Of a stretch of 64,000 nucleotides of DNA, positions 1-10,755 are shown piece after piece. Origin of the DNA: Persicaria tinctoria (taxonomy: Eukaryota; Streptophyta; Magnoliopsida; Caryophyllales; Polygonaceae). A model generated the notes under the pieces. The model was not told the DNA's origin. It did not search any database and saw only the letters and a list, made by a program, of their open reading frames with translations. Location of the stretch: NCBI GenBank assembly GCA_037127255.1, contig JBANSL010000001.1, positions 32,328,001-32,392,000 of the forward strand, given 5' to 3'. The translations under genes and the position numbers were made by a program. Each line of letters starts with the position of its first letter. Position 1 is the stretch's first letter.

Positions 1-292
1 TTTTAAAATATCACTGAAAACTTGAAATTTTAGTTGTAAAATAAAATTTGGTGCTTCAATTGATCGAATAAATTTGGTGTTTTTGTTTTAAAAAAAATAT
101 TTTAGAAGGTGTCTTCTTGAATAAAAAACCCCATAAAAATATAAAGATTTAATAAATAACTTAAACCAAATTGTCAAGTATATAAACCCGAGATTTACTA
201 TTTGTACACATATATTGTTTAGATTAGTCAATGAGATGATATAAAATAAGCTCTTAAATAGGCTTATAAAATAGCGAAACTTATATTTAAGT

Positions 293-324
293 CCCGTGCG
301 TAGCACGGGTATGCATTGGCTAGT
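293..324 (+). mobile_element. Helitron 3' terminus
   Basis: A perfect 7-bp stem, CCCGTGC / GCACGGG (293-299 and 303-309, 3-nt loop), is followed 10 nt later by CTAG (320-323) and a T. A short GC hairpin, then CTRR, then a host T is the diagnostic 3' end of Helitron rolling-circle transposons. No 5' TC end or RepHel protein is visible, so the element extends beyond the window or is non-autonomous. Related ends occur at 30976, 35074 and 35874. Confidence 0.6.
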
Positions 325-430
325 AAAACATAAAAAGTTGTGTTCACCTCCAATTTATTTAATGCACATTTATTTAATAATTCATCTTCTATACTTATTT
401 TGTTTCTATTCAATGAAATCTCAAAAATAC

Positions 431-500
431 TTACATAGCTCAATGGTTAGGAGAGTTGTTGGGTATACATGAGTTCTTGAGTTCAAATCCCATTAGTTAC
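431..500 (+). repeat. tRNA-derived SINE-like head
   Basis: An A-box-like motif TAGCTCAATGGTT (436-448) is followed 30 bp later by a B-box-like motif GAGTTCAAATCCC (479-491). That is the spacing of an internal RNA polymerase III promoter. No tRNA cloverleaf closes around them, so this is more likely the 5' head of a SINE or a tRNA relic than a tRNA gene. No clear 3' tail was found. Confidence 0.45.
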
Positions 501-540
501 ATTCTAAACAAATTTTTAATTTCCTCTCAATTATTTTTTT

Positions 541-747
541 ACAAAATTATGCTCAGCCATTTCAATTAATTAGCCATAACCGGTTGTTCCACTAAGCCAT
601 TATTTTCTTAATTTGCTTCTCAAATTAGTCATTTACTATATTTTTTTACAAAATTATGCTCAGCCATTTCAATTAATTAGCCATAACCGGTTGTTCCACT
701 AAGCCATTATTTTCTTAATTTGCTTCTCAAATTAGTCATTTACTATA
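541..747. repeat. Tandem duplication, 107-bp period
   Basis: The block starting ACAAAATTATGCTCAGCC at 541 recurs from 648 almost without change (541-647 and 648-747). The copies are nearly identical, so the duplication is recent. A Stowaway-like end abuts the second copy. Confidence 0.9.
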
Positions 748-971
748 CTACCTCCGATCCAAAATGTAAGTCGTTTGACTTTTTTAACACGTATTTTAAG
801 AAGCTAAAAACTATATAATATATTAACTTTTTTATTATTATTTTTTTACAATTCAATACTTATTACCAACAAATATTAAGTTGTAAAAAAATAATTTTAA
901 AAAAGTTGATATTTTATACAGTTTTGGACTTCTTGAAATACATGTTGAAAAGTCAAACGACTTATATTTTA
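746..971. mobile_element. Stowaway-like MITE, right end lost
   Basis: TA (746-747) is followed by CTACCTCCGATCC, the Stowaway-type terminal repeat. The subterminal AAGTCGTTTGACTTTT is mirrored at about 951-968 (AGTCAAACGACTTATATTT), but the last outer bases and right TA are missing. This is a non-autonomous Tc1/mariner derivative with no coding sequence. Confidence 0.65.
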
Positions 972-1248
972 ATGTTATCATTCTTTAACTTGTAATCGGT
1001 TAGTGTCTCTAGCATTCCAAAGGAGCCATTTATTGTACGTCATTCATGTTATAGATCATTAGTATCATTTGGGGGTTACTTTCAAATTAATTCACACAAT
1101 TTATTATAGCCGTTTCAACTATGTACAATATTGATCTACTTTTAGTTGTTTGGTTCTTCCTCCTCCATATTATATATGGGTAATCTCCCATTCACAATCA
1201 CGCCACACTCTTGGCTTCAACTTGATTAGACAAAAAAAGTAGAACAAA

Positions 1249-1515
1249 TTAGCCATGAATGAAGCAAAACAAAACAAGAGCAGTTAATACTGCGGCCTGA
1301 ATATGCAAAGTCGGATGCATCATCGACCTGGAAGAAATCGACGATTCGACGGCGGAGTCTGAAGATGCGAAGCCGGATGCATCATCGACCTGGCAGAAAG
1401 GCATCATCGATCGCTCACACGCACCATCTCGCCTCAACCACCAGAAGTCATCGTCGTCGTTCCATGTCTCCACTTGTGCTTGTAGTGCAAGTGTGTCTGT
1501 CAGGGTAAGATTTCA
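1249..1515. other. Unassigned GC-richer island
   Basis: This block is GC-richer than the AT-rich surroundings and contains two near copies of a 26-bp segment (GGATGCATCATCGACCTGG, about 1313 and 1374). It ends in a donor-like CAGGGTAAG. No protein family is recognised on either strand. It may be a captured exon. The flanks 972-1248 and 1516-1932 show nothing assignable. Confidence 0.25.
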
Positions 1516-1932
1516 GTTTCAATTTCAGTCCCTTTGCAGTACTTGAATTGTTGAATTGTTTATGGGATATTCTGATAGGAACGTAGAGCCCGAATACAAG
1601 TTAATTATAAGTTTATACGAATCTAATTCGAGAGAGGAAGTTGGCAATTTTTAAAAGTGGAATATAATCTATAATCTATTAAATTATCATTTTTGATTCT
1701 TTACGCATAATGTTTTGGTTTCAATCACATTCGCTACTCTTTGTGATCAATATTTTACAATTTTATTTTATCTTAAATTATCATTTTTAGGCTTAATTAT
1801 TTAAAATATATAATACATCTATCTATAACATAATATCTATAATATAAATGTGCATCCATATATTATTAGGTCTTTATTATTCTCACATGTCACTAATGTA
1901 TTCAACAATATTAGCTATTTATATCATTAGCC

Positions 1933-2130
1933 AATGATCTCAATATTAATTCACATTAATACACAAATAAATCAATTGCTGTTACAGTACCTATATTGAA
2001 TATGATAACACGTTACATTTCCCACCCCAGCCAAGGATCTCAATATTAATTCACATTAATACGTACACAAATAAATCCATTGCGGTTACATTATCTATTT
2101 AATACGATAACACGTTACATTTTCCACCCA
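1933..2130. repeat. Imperfect direct repeat of about 98 bp
   Basis: Two adjacent copies share GATCTCAATATTAATTCACA and GATAACACGTTACATTT. They differ by point changes and a small insertion. No coding content is present. The following stretch 2131-2994 has no recognisable gene. Confidence 0.75.
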
Positions 2131-2994
2131 AATAAATAAATAAATAAAATGTTACATGCATTACCTATTCAAACTAGACATTAATTGACATTATTCCTAC
2201 ATAAGAATTTCAAACTCCTAATTGAATATGATAACACGAAACACTATATATAAGATCTGAAACCATATGCAGATCAGTTAAATTCTCACATGAATGGACA
2301 AAATACTTCTTGTATTAATGACCATACACAATCAAGTTATCAACTAAAGAGTCATTTTCCTATTTCCTCGATCAACTGATCTTAAGATTTCCTAAATAAT
2401 GTCCATGCTGGATCCAAAAAAGCAAGTACTTGATTTGTAAATGCTTAATAAGTAGTCTAGTGGAGCAAGAAAGTAATGAAACATACCCAATTCACTGCTA
2501 TTTGTTGCCAAGCAGAAAGGGCACCCTGCAAAAACAAAAACAAAACAAAGACAGATTATTGACTTAGCTTGTGTATGTTTCATAATTTTCATTCAAAGAA
2601 TTACTAAGATTTCCCAACTATCTTGTAAGTTGCATAAAATCCGAGACTTAGATGACAAATTAGAACAAATAAATTACCATCGACTGATTTTTGAAGGATT
2701 CAACACATAACAAATAAATTAGAATAAATCGATCTTATATATGCAACTAACGTAAAAAGAAAGCCTCTAATTTACTGATTTCTGAAGGATTGAACAAAGG
2801 GAATTAAATAACTAAATTACCATTGACCAATTCTCTCCAGAGCTAGAGATCTTTGGCGAATGCTCAATACTGGAGTTCCCATTTGTTCTCACCAGCTTGA
2901 TTACTTTGATCCTGTTTTTCTATATAGTTCCTGGAAAAAAATACAGTACAAGACATTTTTTCAGGACAGGGAGGAATGGGAGGCCGGTTCATAC

Positions 2995-3328
2995 CAGGTT
3001 GAAAGATAGCAAGAGCAAATGAATTGCTTTCCTCTAGCTCTGCAGTTACTGATCATTCAGACCCTAAATGGAAACAGTGAAAAATAGCACATACAAATGA
3101 GCAGCAACAATCATTTGCGTGCAGTATTCAATGCCAGTTATGTACTTTATGTCTGGATAGGAAGAATCATACCAGAAGATCATTGTCTGCAGTTAAAAGT
3201 GGGTGAGGCTCCACCACAGGCTCTATCTCTTCTTGATTCTCTTCTGGCTGTTTCTCTTCTTCAACTTCAACTTTCGCTTCTTCCTCTTCCTGAAACTCTT
3301 CTACAATGGGAGATTCATCCCTATACTC
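2995..3328 (-). pseudogene. ANTH/AP180-like clathrin adaptor, C-terminal exon fragment
   Basis: Two minus-strand exons are visible. Exon 3328-3173 encodes a Glu-rich acidic stretch ending DNDLL, with acceptor CACAG and donor GTATGA. Exon 3063-2995 starts GLND and, after a frame change, reads AELEESNSFALAI, the hallmark C-terminal motif (AELEESNALALAI-like) of plant ANTH-domain clathrin assembly proteins, which recruit clathrin at the plasma membrane. Splicing is in phase (DLL/GLN), but a short deletion after GLND plus a TAA breaks the frame. The lipid-binding ANTH domain is absent. It lies directly downstream of a SnRK2 fragment in the same orientation, so it is probably a captured fragment. 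The family call is from memory of the motif. Confidence 0.6.
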
Positions 3329-3544
3329 CTGTGCTCAACAGAAACAATGATTACCAAAATATTATTGAAATATACTTTATGTTGGAGATATCAAGCATTC
3401 ATAAAAGGACTTCTCTGGAAAATCATGGGGTGAGACTTGAGAAACATCAAGGATGCAGTTAAAAAATTCAAATACATCAAGGATAACATGTTTCATCTGT
3501 AAATCTTATGCGCTTCGGTCTCTAGCTAGTACTTTGCGACTTAC

Positions 3545-4316
3545 TGCTATAGTTTTACGCAAGTCTTTATGATCATCAGGGTCCTCAAACGGATAGGCTC
3601 CAACCAGCATAACGTATAGCGTCACCCTGCAGGACCAAACATCAGCAATCTAAAGAGAAAAAACAGTTGTGATAGGACAAATGCAGGATCCTCAATCGTC
3701 ACAAGTTGAAAGTTGGCGCACCTTCCCATTGTACTCTTTTCTCGAGAGGACTTCAAGTGCAATGTATCCGGGAGTTCCTACAGTTGACTTGGGGCTGCGA
3801 ATGCAGTAGGCCAGACTGACCCAAACAGAAGCATCCAGTTTTCAGTCCTTGAATCTGAGTTGGAAGCGAATTAGAAAGACGAATTCCTGTACCTTGGAGT
3901 AGCCAAAGTCGCATATTTTAAAGCGAGGTGTTGGGCTTCCGTCAAGGAGATTGTTTTCCAGTTTCAAATCCATGTGGCAGACTTCCTGCAAGCAGTCCCA
4001 ATACACAAATAGACTGCAGGGAAAGCATTTGATCCTAAAAATAGGAATTGGGGATGAACGACGCGACAATCACATACCATGGAATGACAGTAACTGACTC
4101 CTCATATTAGCTGGTGAAAGAAAAATCTTGCCTAAATTACAAAGGAGATGCAAAACATGAATAAAGATTAGAGAAGCACATGAATAGGCGACGAATAAAT
4201 GAAGACAAGTTGAAGGGATTCGCTACCTTGTCTTCACTAAAACGACCAGCATTGCATATACTGCTGAAGAGCTCACCTCCGGCTGCATACTCCATGGCAA
4301 TGGCTAAATGCGTCTG
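3545..4316 (-). pseudogene. SnRK2-type Ser/Thr kinase fragment, disabled
   Basis: Four minus-strand exons with GT-AG borders cover the middle of an SnRK2 kinase (ABA/osmotic-stress signalling). 4316-4226 gives [15 protein letters not shown] through GRFSED. 4131-4078 gives ARFFFHQLI, then a stop, then GVSYCHSM. 3991-3893 gives CHMDLKLEN through KICDFGYSK. 3815-3722 gives [20 protein letters not shown], and 3649-3545 gives [20 protein letters not shown]. Defects are a TGA in the third listed motif region (4102-4104), HRD changed to HMD (the catalytic-loop Arg lost), APE changed to ALE, a +1 C before KSTVGT (frameshift near 3791-3794), and WSCG changed to WSCR. The ATP-binding lobe and C-terminal third are missing. 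This is a non-functional captured fragment. Confidence 0.85.
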
Positions 4317-4620
4317 TAGCAAAGGGTGATTTGACTCGTCAATCTACTTGCGAAGAATAATGAGCTGGCCTTAATGCAGAAGCCAACATCAATCCATGAT
4401 TCATTCGTGAAGCACGTTTCCAATGGAGCCTCTGCAATTACTTGAAACAACAGAAGTTAAAAGCAATTACATTTGTAACCGTTCTATACAAGGTTATTAG
4501 GATCGGGATTCTAGGATCGAATCAAAATAGGGTTTGTGGATCGGATCGTAAGATCCCATTAGGGGATCGTAAGATCCTCGAAATATAATTAAATAATAAA
4601 ATAAAAAATATATAAAAATA

Positions 4621-4859
4621 TACTCCCTCCGTTCCAAAATACATGGGTTTTTAGTTTTCGGCACGGTTTTTAAGGAGTGAAAAACTATATGAAATATTAT
4701 TTTTTTAATTAAATTTTTTATATAATTTGATACTTATTAGTAATAAGTATCAAATGATATAAAAAATTTGATTAAAAAAATAATATTTTATTGAGTTTTT
4801 CGCTCCTTAAAAAACGTGTCAAAAAGGAAAAGCCCATGTATTATGGAACGGAGGTAGTA
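4621..4859. mobile_element. Stowaway MITE (235 bp)
   Basis: Terminal repeats CTCCCTCCGTTCC (4623-4635) and GGAACGGAGGTAG (4845-4857) are flanked by TA on both sides (4621-4622 and 4858-4859). The interior is a long inverted repeat, AT-rich and non-coding. This is a complete non-autonomous Tc1/mariner MITE inserted between the captured SnRK2 and V-ATPase pieces, so it landed after or during capture. Confidence 0.92.
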
Positions 4860-5747
4860 TATAGCAAAGTGAATTAATTTAAAGTTCTAGAATGAGAAAA
4901 TAAATGTTAGTTACACAATATATTTTGGTTTCAAGACCAAAAAAACTATATTTACGGCCTTAGACATTGTCATATTGGTTAAAAGACTCGAAAACAATTG
5001 TCTCTAAGCCATTTTCACGTTTCATACATGAATGTGTACATTTAAACACCCTAAAATCAACCAAGGAAACAAAACAAATGTTGAAAAAAATACAAATTGT
5101 TAAGAAAAATAGGATCTTAAATTGTTAAGAAAAATAGGATCTTTAGGATCGTAAGATCCCATTGATTGATTAAGATTCTAAAGATCCCATAGTAGATCCT
5201 ACCAAAAAAAAAAATCCTATGCATAGATCCGGATCGGTAGATCCGGATCGGGCGTCTGTTTAGGATCTTAGGATTCTAAAGATCCGGATCGAGATTCTAA
5301 TAACAATGGTTCTATAACTTCTCATTGCAACCAATTAAGTGAAGTAATCTAGTAGCAATGCATCCAGTGAGCATAAACATCTAGAAACTTCTACAATTCA
5401 TCTTTAGTCAACACAACATAAAAACATGAAGCAATTGAGCACAATCACGGATACACAAATAAAAAGAAACCAATTCGATCAAAACATATGCTCTCCAATG
5501 GCATCAGACAACCAGAAAACTAGTCAAGGCAGCAATTTCAAACAATTAGGCATCGATTACGACGTGATTTCATAAACAAGGAAAAAGAAGAAGAGAAATG
5601 ATCAGAAATCACCGAGGATTGACTTGTAAAGTTCAGAAAAACTAGAGAACCATCAAGTTTCGAATTCTGAAATCCCTAAGGCAGTTGAATCCGACGATGA
5701 AATCATTGTAATGAAAGAGAAGATGGAGAGAAAGAGAAGTGGAGTAC

Positions 5748-5824
5748 CAAGCGGCGCCGAGGACGGAGACGCAGATGGAGAGTGCATTCCCGATGCCTGC
5801 GAAGGTGTAAGGGGAGATCTGGAC
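5748..5824 (-). pseudogene. V-ATPase proteolipid c'' first-exon fragment
   Basis: The minus strand reads VQISPYTFAGIGNALSICV followed by SVLGAAW, then a splice donor GTACTCC. This matches the N-terminal membrane segment of the plant V-ATPase subunit c'' (VMA16 type: ISPYTF.AIGIA.SIGVSVLGAAW), part of the proton-translocating ring of vacuolar ATPase. The codons upstream of VQIS contain stops, so the start is lost, and no downstream exon is seen before the SnRK2 fragment. It is the most 5' of three same-strand gene fragments beside a CACTA end. Confidence 0.7.
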
Positions 5825-6154
5825 TTCAGATCTACAGCTTGAGCAAAGATAAAATCGCAGATCAGATCGAGCTAATCAATGCCTGTTAGAGCACAAATGA
5901 CGGAGCACCTCTCCGGCGAAGATATAGATCCGATCCGGATCCGGATCTAGGCTGTGCTCTGTTGTAGCGAAGGTTGTACCAAAGTTGCAAAGGAGGACAA
6001 GGAGAGCGGAAGCGGGAAAGGGAGAGGAACGCTGAACGGAGATAAGTTCTCCGATGGCGACAGAGGAGGAGGAATGTGGAGAAGGCGGCGTGAGATTGAA
6101 GTGGCTCGCGAGGAAGACGAGGGTCTCAATTGGCAGGCGTTTGTAGCCCTAGTT

Positions 6155-6309
6155 TTAGTTGGGTGACAAAATAAAATTTTCGTCACAAAAAACGAGTTAT
6201 GGGCGACCAAATGTAGTATTGTCACTGAAAGATAAGTTTGGGCGACAAAAGTAAACTCGTCACGTTAGGTTTTATAGTTTCATCGCCCAAAACTATTTTT
6301 CTTGTAGTG
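6155..6309. mobile_element. CACTA-type transposon terminus with subterminal repeats
   Basis: The plus strand ends TTTTTCTTGTAGTG at 6309, the reverse complement of CACTACAAGAAAAA, the canonical CACTA (En/Spm-type) terminus. The 150 bp inside carry repeated GGGCGAC(A/C)AAA and CGTCAC motifs in both orientations, as CACTA subterminal regions do. The matching left CACTA end was not found in 1-6154, so it is either lost or left of the window. No transposase is visible. CACTA elements are known to capture host exons, which fits the V-ATPase, SnRK2 and ANTH fragments inside. Confidence 0.7.
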
Positions 6310-8698
6310 GTGATTCGTTCTAATTTGTCGATTTGTTTGATTTGAACACCCTATATATTTCATTATTTGTTGGCCCAAACGGTTGATCGCCCGATCTTGC
6401 AATATTCTTGATATCCTTGATATTTACAAGTAGTTACAATAAAAGGGTTCGAACTATTGCGAAAGAAACAAAAAGAAACAAATAAAAACTAAGTAAAAGA
6501 CAACACAGCGGCAGCGATGGCACCGTGGTGGCGAGGAATGCTGCGGGCCTTGCTGCGGCCGCTTCCAGCGACGGTTCCTGTGTACGATTTAGCGACGGTT
6601 TTCTGCAGCTTGTGTTTCCTTGAGATTTGGCGTGTGTTTTGTGAGGGATTGTGCTTGGATCTTTGTGATGTTGAGTAACAAGAACATAAAGGATAGTGAA
6701 GGCTTTTGGATTGGGAATCGATGGAACTAAAAGGGTTCCTCAATTATAATTCCAATCTTTGTGAAGGCTTTATTGAATATAAAACATGAGTTTAAATAGA
6801 CAATATACCAATTCTATCTTGTGCAAAAGATAGAGTTTTGGTAACTAAAGATAAATCAAATAATCTATAGATATGTAAATCTTTCCTAAGATAAGTAAAT
6901 CTAACTAAGGATAGAAAATTAACAACTTGGTGGACAATAATTATATCTAGAAGAGATATAATTATTTTCATATTATTTTCCTAAATTCATAAAATAATTA
7001 AATCTAATTTAATTAAATAAATTCGAAAATAATTAAATAATTATCTAGATATTCGTCCAAACAGTGACAGTTGTAAAGATGATGAATTTCGGTCATTCTC
7101 GAGGTCGATTCTGGAGAAACCTTCAACAGCAAAGTTGTAGATCTTTTCGTCCTCGTTCCAACAAGGTATGGTACGACCTCATTCGATAAATATGGACTCC
7201 GAACGACTCATTTTACTGAAACGTCGAAAAGCTGTCAAACGATACTGCACGAACGAAAAACGTGGACCTTGGTTACCTTTGGACCCTCTTCCATGGTGGA
7301 GCCTTCTTCTTCCGTTTGAGGATGACATCATTCTCCTCCATTTGAAATCGAGTCGTCCTCGAGTCGTCGTCTGGATCAAGATCGTTGTTTGACCCACAGA
7401 AGACCATCTTGACCTGCATCACTTAGGATGCTTATTTTTTGCATATAGATTTGCATAGTTAAAATTCATTGATTTAGATCTATATAAGATATTTGATGAT
7501 GTCTGTTTCTAATGGTGTTGTTTTTGTTGACAGGAACAAATGAAGCATGAAAGTTTGTTGGTATTCTTATCTATTGGCATTGATTATTTTGACTACGGAC
7601 GTCCCATGGTTACAATATTAGTGATGACGACAAGGTTTGGGTTTTTTTGTGTTTTTCTATGGTGTGATCGAGTCGGGAGTTGTTACTAAAGTATTTCATG
7701 CATCTAACTTTTCCAATCTTTTTTTGTTCATATATATTGTACAATTTATGTATTATTCAATAAATAAAAAACTCCAATTGTACCTAATTATTTCTTCAAT
7801 TATATAAAGTCAAATCACATCATCTACATCTTACAATCGCAAGTTCATTTCAGGCAAGGAAAATATCTTAAATTATTAGTGGCACAATTTTTGTAGTAAA
7901 TGTGTTCTATATAGTTGTCTATTCAATTTTATGTAACACTTGGGTTAGTGTTGCAAAAAGCCGAGGTCAGGGGTTAGTTGTGCAAAGATTTTTATAAATT
8001 TTTATTATAGTTTTTATTAGGATTACAAATGAGCCGAGAGTTCAAATAATCTAACCGTTGTTTGGCTTATAAGAAAATGTGATGTGTTAAAATGGATTTT
8101 TATTTCTATATTTACGGGGATAAGTGTTTTTTTTTAAAAATTGGTCGTTCAATTTTTTTCCATTATTCTAATTTTGTATAAATTTATGACATAAATGTGT
8201 GATTTTTCTATTTTCAAAAATTCTCTCGAATTCTTTTTACTTACAATTTTGGATTTTATTTTCAAACAATACTTTAAATAGAGTAGTCAATGGGGTGGGA
8301 GTTTTTATTTAAATAATACCGCGCGTACAATTTTTTTTTTAAAGATTATAAATGTCCACAAATTAAAGTGGGATAACCAAGAAATGAAAGTTTATCTTTT
8401 TTTTTGTTAAAGTGGAGATTTTTCTATAAATTGTCAATTATTTCAATGTCAAACTCATAAAATTCATTGTTTTGCAACCATAAGAGAAGAAGGATATACG
8501 GATAGATAAGCTTATATTTATTTTTTATTTTCCTTTTTCAAATTTCATTTATTTGTTCCTTTAATTTATTTGTCACTTTACACGGAGTATCATATTTTTT
8601 TATTTTTTGAAATAAATTTTTTTTTAGCATCTAACCAATGCATTATGCAATTATTACCTTATTATTACCTTTTTCAAATTTCATTTATTTGTTCCTTT
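6310..8698. other. Intergenic, no supported gene
   Basis: A GC-richer block near 6500-6740 and another at 7080-7400 are separated by AT-rich sequence. Short open frames there match nothing recognised and lack coding character. The 6760-7040 stretch resembles a decayed LTR in composition but has no paired copy. Nothing else can be assigned. Confidence 0.5.
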
Positions 8699-8778
8699 GA
8701 TTATGTGCATGTACCACCACAAGGTCCACGATCCTTACATTAATTTCATGTATGATAATTGATAAGTATCACAATCAT

Positions 8779-9565
8779 ATGGTCTGTTTGGATTCCCGAT
8801 GTATTATGATTATAAGTAAAATACATGTATTAAATGAATAAGTAGCTTATAAGGATAAACACTGTGATTTAATTATTAAAATAATAAAAAATGGAAAATT
8901 GAAACGCTGGATCATCTTCCACCCCTTCCTCCTCCTGAAAACAGATCTGGAGAGAAAAAGTTTCTCCCATGCCTTCTCTCTCTTCTCCTTCTCCCTCGCC
9001 GGACCTCCTCGCTGCAACCGCCGATTGTATCTGGTTCTCTACAATTTTTGCAGTTGTCCCTCGCTTCCGTCGCAGTCAGCCGTCAAACGTCGCGTGAAGG
9101 CCGACCACACCAACTCCGACGACAATGACTCGAGCGTTAGGCACAGAGGCGGCCGAGGCAGCATGAGGGTGAAGGCCTATTTCCGCTCATTTATCAAGGC
9201 AGTGCTAGTGTCGTCTCTGGTGCTGTTTTGCTCCTTCATCAAGGCTTGGGTTGTTTCTGCATTAGATCAAGGAAACTAATCTAATCCTCAATTCCGGTTC
9301 CTATGTTGAATCCGGTGACAGCGAGGTTTACTTCCCCATGGTTCCTGTCCAGATCCATGTGCAATTAGATAGAGGTTAAATTTCAATTGCAGATTTTAGG
9401 GTTTTGAATTGGAATCTTCTGGTTGTAGGAGGGAGGAAGCCAAGGAGTCAAAATAAAGAATTTACTGTAAATCATTTTGATATCCAAACGGTGTTTAAAT
9501 TTTAATTGTATTATAAGCAAAAACAAGTGTTTATAAACATAATCTATGTGGAATCCAAATAGACC
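8779..9565. mobile_element. Non-autonomous TIR transposon with possible captured exon
   Basis: Ends GGTCTGTTTGGATTCC (8781-8796) and GGAATCCAAATAGACC (9550-9565) are inverted repeats. The inverted paralogue at 15200-15299 provides the empty site: it reads straight through where this block sits. CAT occurs on both sides (8776-8778 and 9566-9568), possibly a 3-bp target duplication, but the borders are ambiguous by 1-3 bp. The GC-rich interior (8890-9370), with an open frame at 8899-9279, has no recognised family and may be a captured host exon. The superfamily is not assigned. Confidence 0.75.
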
Positions 9566-9736
9566 CATAATAATAATAGAAGATTTTGACCCTTATTACA
9601 CACTCTTTACATTTATTCCTCTCTTATACTTTTTAATTAAATCCATCTCTATAAATACATTATATATTACACGAGTGAATATAGAACATCATCTGCTCTC
9701 CAAAAACCCAAATTCCTATATATTTCATAAGGAAAC

Positions 9737-9824
9737 ATGAACTTCACGAGGATGGCGGTTTGGTTGATGCTAGTATGCTTGTTTTTCATGTCCATGGCCT
9801 CCAATTTCGCCACCGTCGCCAGAG
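9737..9824 (+). pseudogene. Cysteine-rich peptide gene, exon 1 only
   Basis: ATG at 9737 starts a 29-codon signal-peptide exon (MNFTRMAVWLMLVCLFFMSM...) ending at a good donor, AGAG/GTATAT. It is almost identical to exon 1 of the intact minus-strand gene at 14693-15048. The intron is interrupted after about 40 bp by a MITE, and no exon 2 with the cysteine motif follows. The promoter also carries a 787-bp transposon. It is therefore a truncated paralogue, although its TATA box and leader survive. Confidence 0.85.
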
Positions 9825-9866
9825 GTATATATACAAATACATATTATTAATAATGTAGTTAAAATG

Positions 9867-10219
9867 CCTCTACAACACTTCCTATAACACTCCCTACATC
9901 ATAAAATCATATTTACATTTATTTAATGTTAAAAAAAATTAAAAAAATTATATACATATTCTAAACACCTGTTTTTATATGTTTATAAATTTTATTTTTG
10001 AAAAATCCTGTTTTGAAATTTTTTATAATTATATTTCATAAAATAATACCTTTTGGATTTTTAAAAATTTTGAAAACATGGTTTTTCAAAATAAAAACTT
10101 ATAAACATATTACAATGGAGGTTTATAACACGTATGTAATTTTTATAATTTTTTTAAGATTAAATAAATGTGAAAATAAATAAGTGATATAGGGAGTGTT
10201 ATAGGGAATGTTGTAGAGG
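9867..10219. mobile_element. MITE, 353 bp, with about 35-bp TIRs
   Basis: The left end CCTCTACAACACTTCCTATA (9867 on) is mirrored by the right end ...ATAGGGAATGTTGTAGAGG (to 10219). The similarity runs on into ...CACATTTATTTAAT on both sides. The interior is AT-rich with a second inner fold. Layout and inner motifs resemble the elements at 10247, 22414 and 22803, so all four seem to belong to one group. A target duplication could not be confirmed. Confidence 0.8.
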
Positions 10220-10246
10220 ATTTGTATTGCTTAAGATGCGTTTTAT

Positions 10247-10435
10247 TTTATGTGCAGTGGAGATCCTCTACTTCACTTCCTACCTCACAAAAATATTTCA
10301 ACATATATTTAATCTTAAAAAAAAATTATAAAAAATATATTTGTATTACTAACATCTATTTTTATATATTCATAAAAATTTATTTTGAAAAATCATGTTT
10401 TGAAATTTTTAATAATTACAATTTGTTAAATATTG
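10247..10435. mobile_element. MITE half-copy, same family as 22803-23176
   Basis: The stretch beginning GGAGATCCTCTACTTCACTTC closely follows the left half of the element at 22803, including the CACAAAAATATTT and TATATATTCATAAA motifs. It stops before the right terminal repeat. It is a truncated insertion next to the MITE at 9867-10219. Confidence 0.65.
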
Positions 10436-10679
10436 GATTTCAAGCTCTAACGCAAGTGAGAAGAATCTCCATAAATATTGGATTTCAAGGTGCTAAAAAT
10501 GGAGCGTAAATAATCCCCCAAACTAAACCCCCCTGTCTCAACCCTCCACCAGTCCACCTGCACGAACACACCCTGCTAAACATGCTTCCTCCAATGTCAT
10601 TTTTTTGAAGAACTGTCCAACCGCCCAAAAACCTTTCGTCAGATAAACGCAAGAAACCCAAATTTCAGTATAGAGCGGA

Positions 10680-10710
10680 GGGGGGGGGGGGGGGGGGTGG
10701 GGGGGGGGTG
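10680..10710 (+). repeat. Poly-G tract
   Basis: A run of 18 G (10680-10697), a T, 10 more G, a T and a G lies about 45 bp upstream of the PPR start. It is potentially G-quadruplex forming. Exact length is likely unstable and prone to sequencing error. Confidence 0.9.
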
Positions 10711-10755
10711 GATTGGAGCAGAAAAAAAAGAAGGAGCACCTATCCAATTTCATCC

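Larger units (their letters stand above)
8699..9866 (+). repeat. Inverted segmental copy of the 14961-15299 region
   Basis: With the inserted transposon (8779-9565) removed, this matches the reverse complement of about 14925-15299. The match includes the promoter, TATA box (TATAAATA, 9650-9657), 5' leader, first exon and start of the intron of a cysteine-rich peptide gene. It also carries about 40 bp of copia integrase sequence at its left end (8699-8740), so copia already flanked the gene before duplication. Homology stops where a MITE begins at 9867. Confidence 0.85.

Noticed and set aside
3097..3462. 121-codon plus-strand frame
   Set aside because: It is antisense to the ANTH acidic exon, which has matching splice sites and a recognised motif.
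8899..9279. 126-codon plus-strand frame as an independent gene
   Set aside because: It lies wholly within a mobile element's cargo, has no recognised domain and no clear splice partners.
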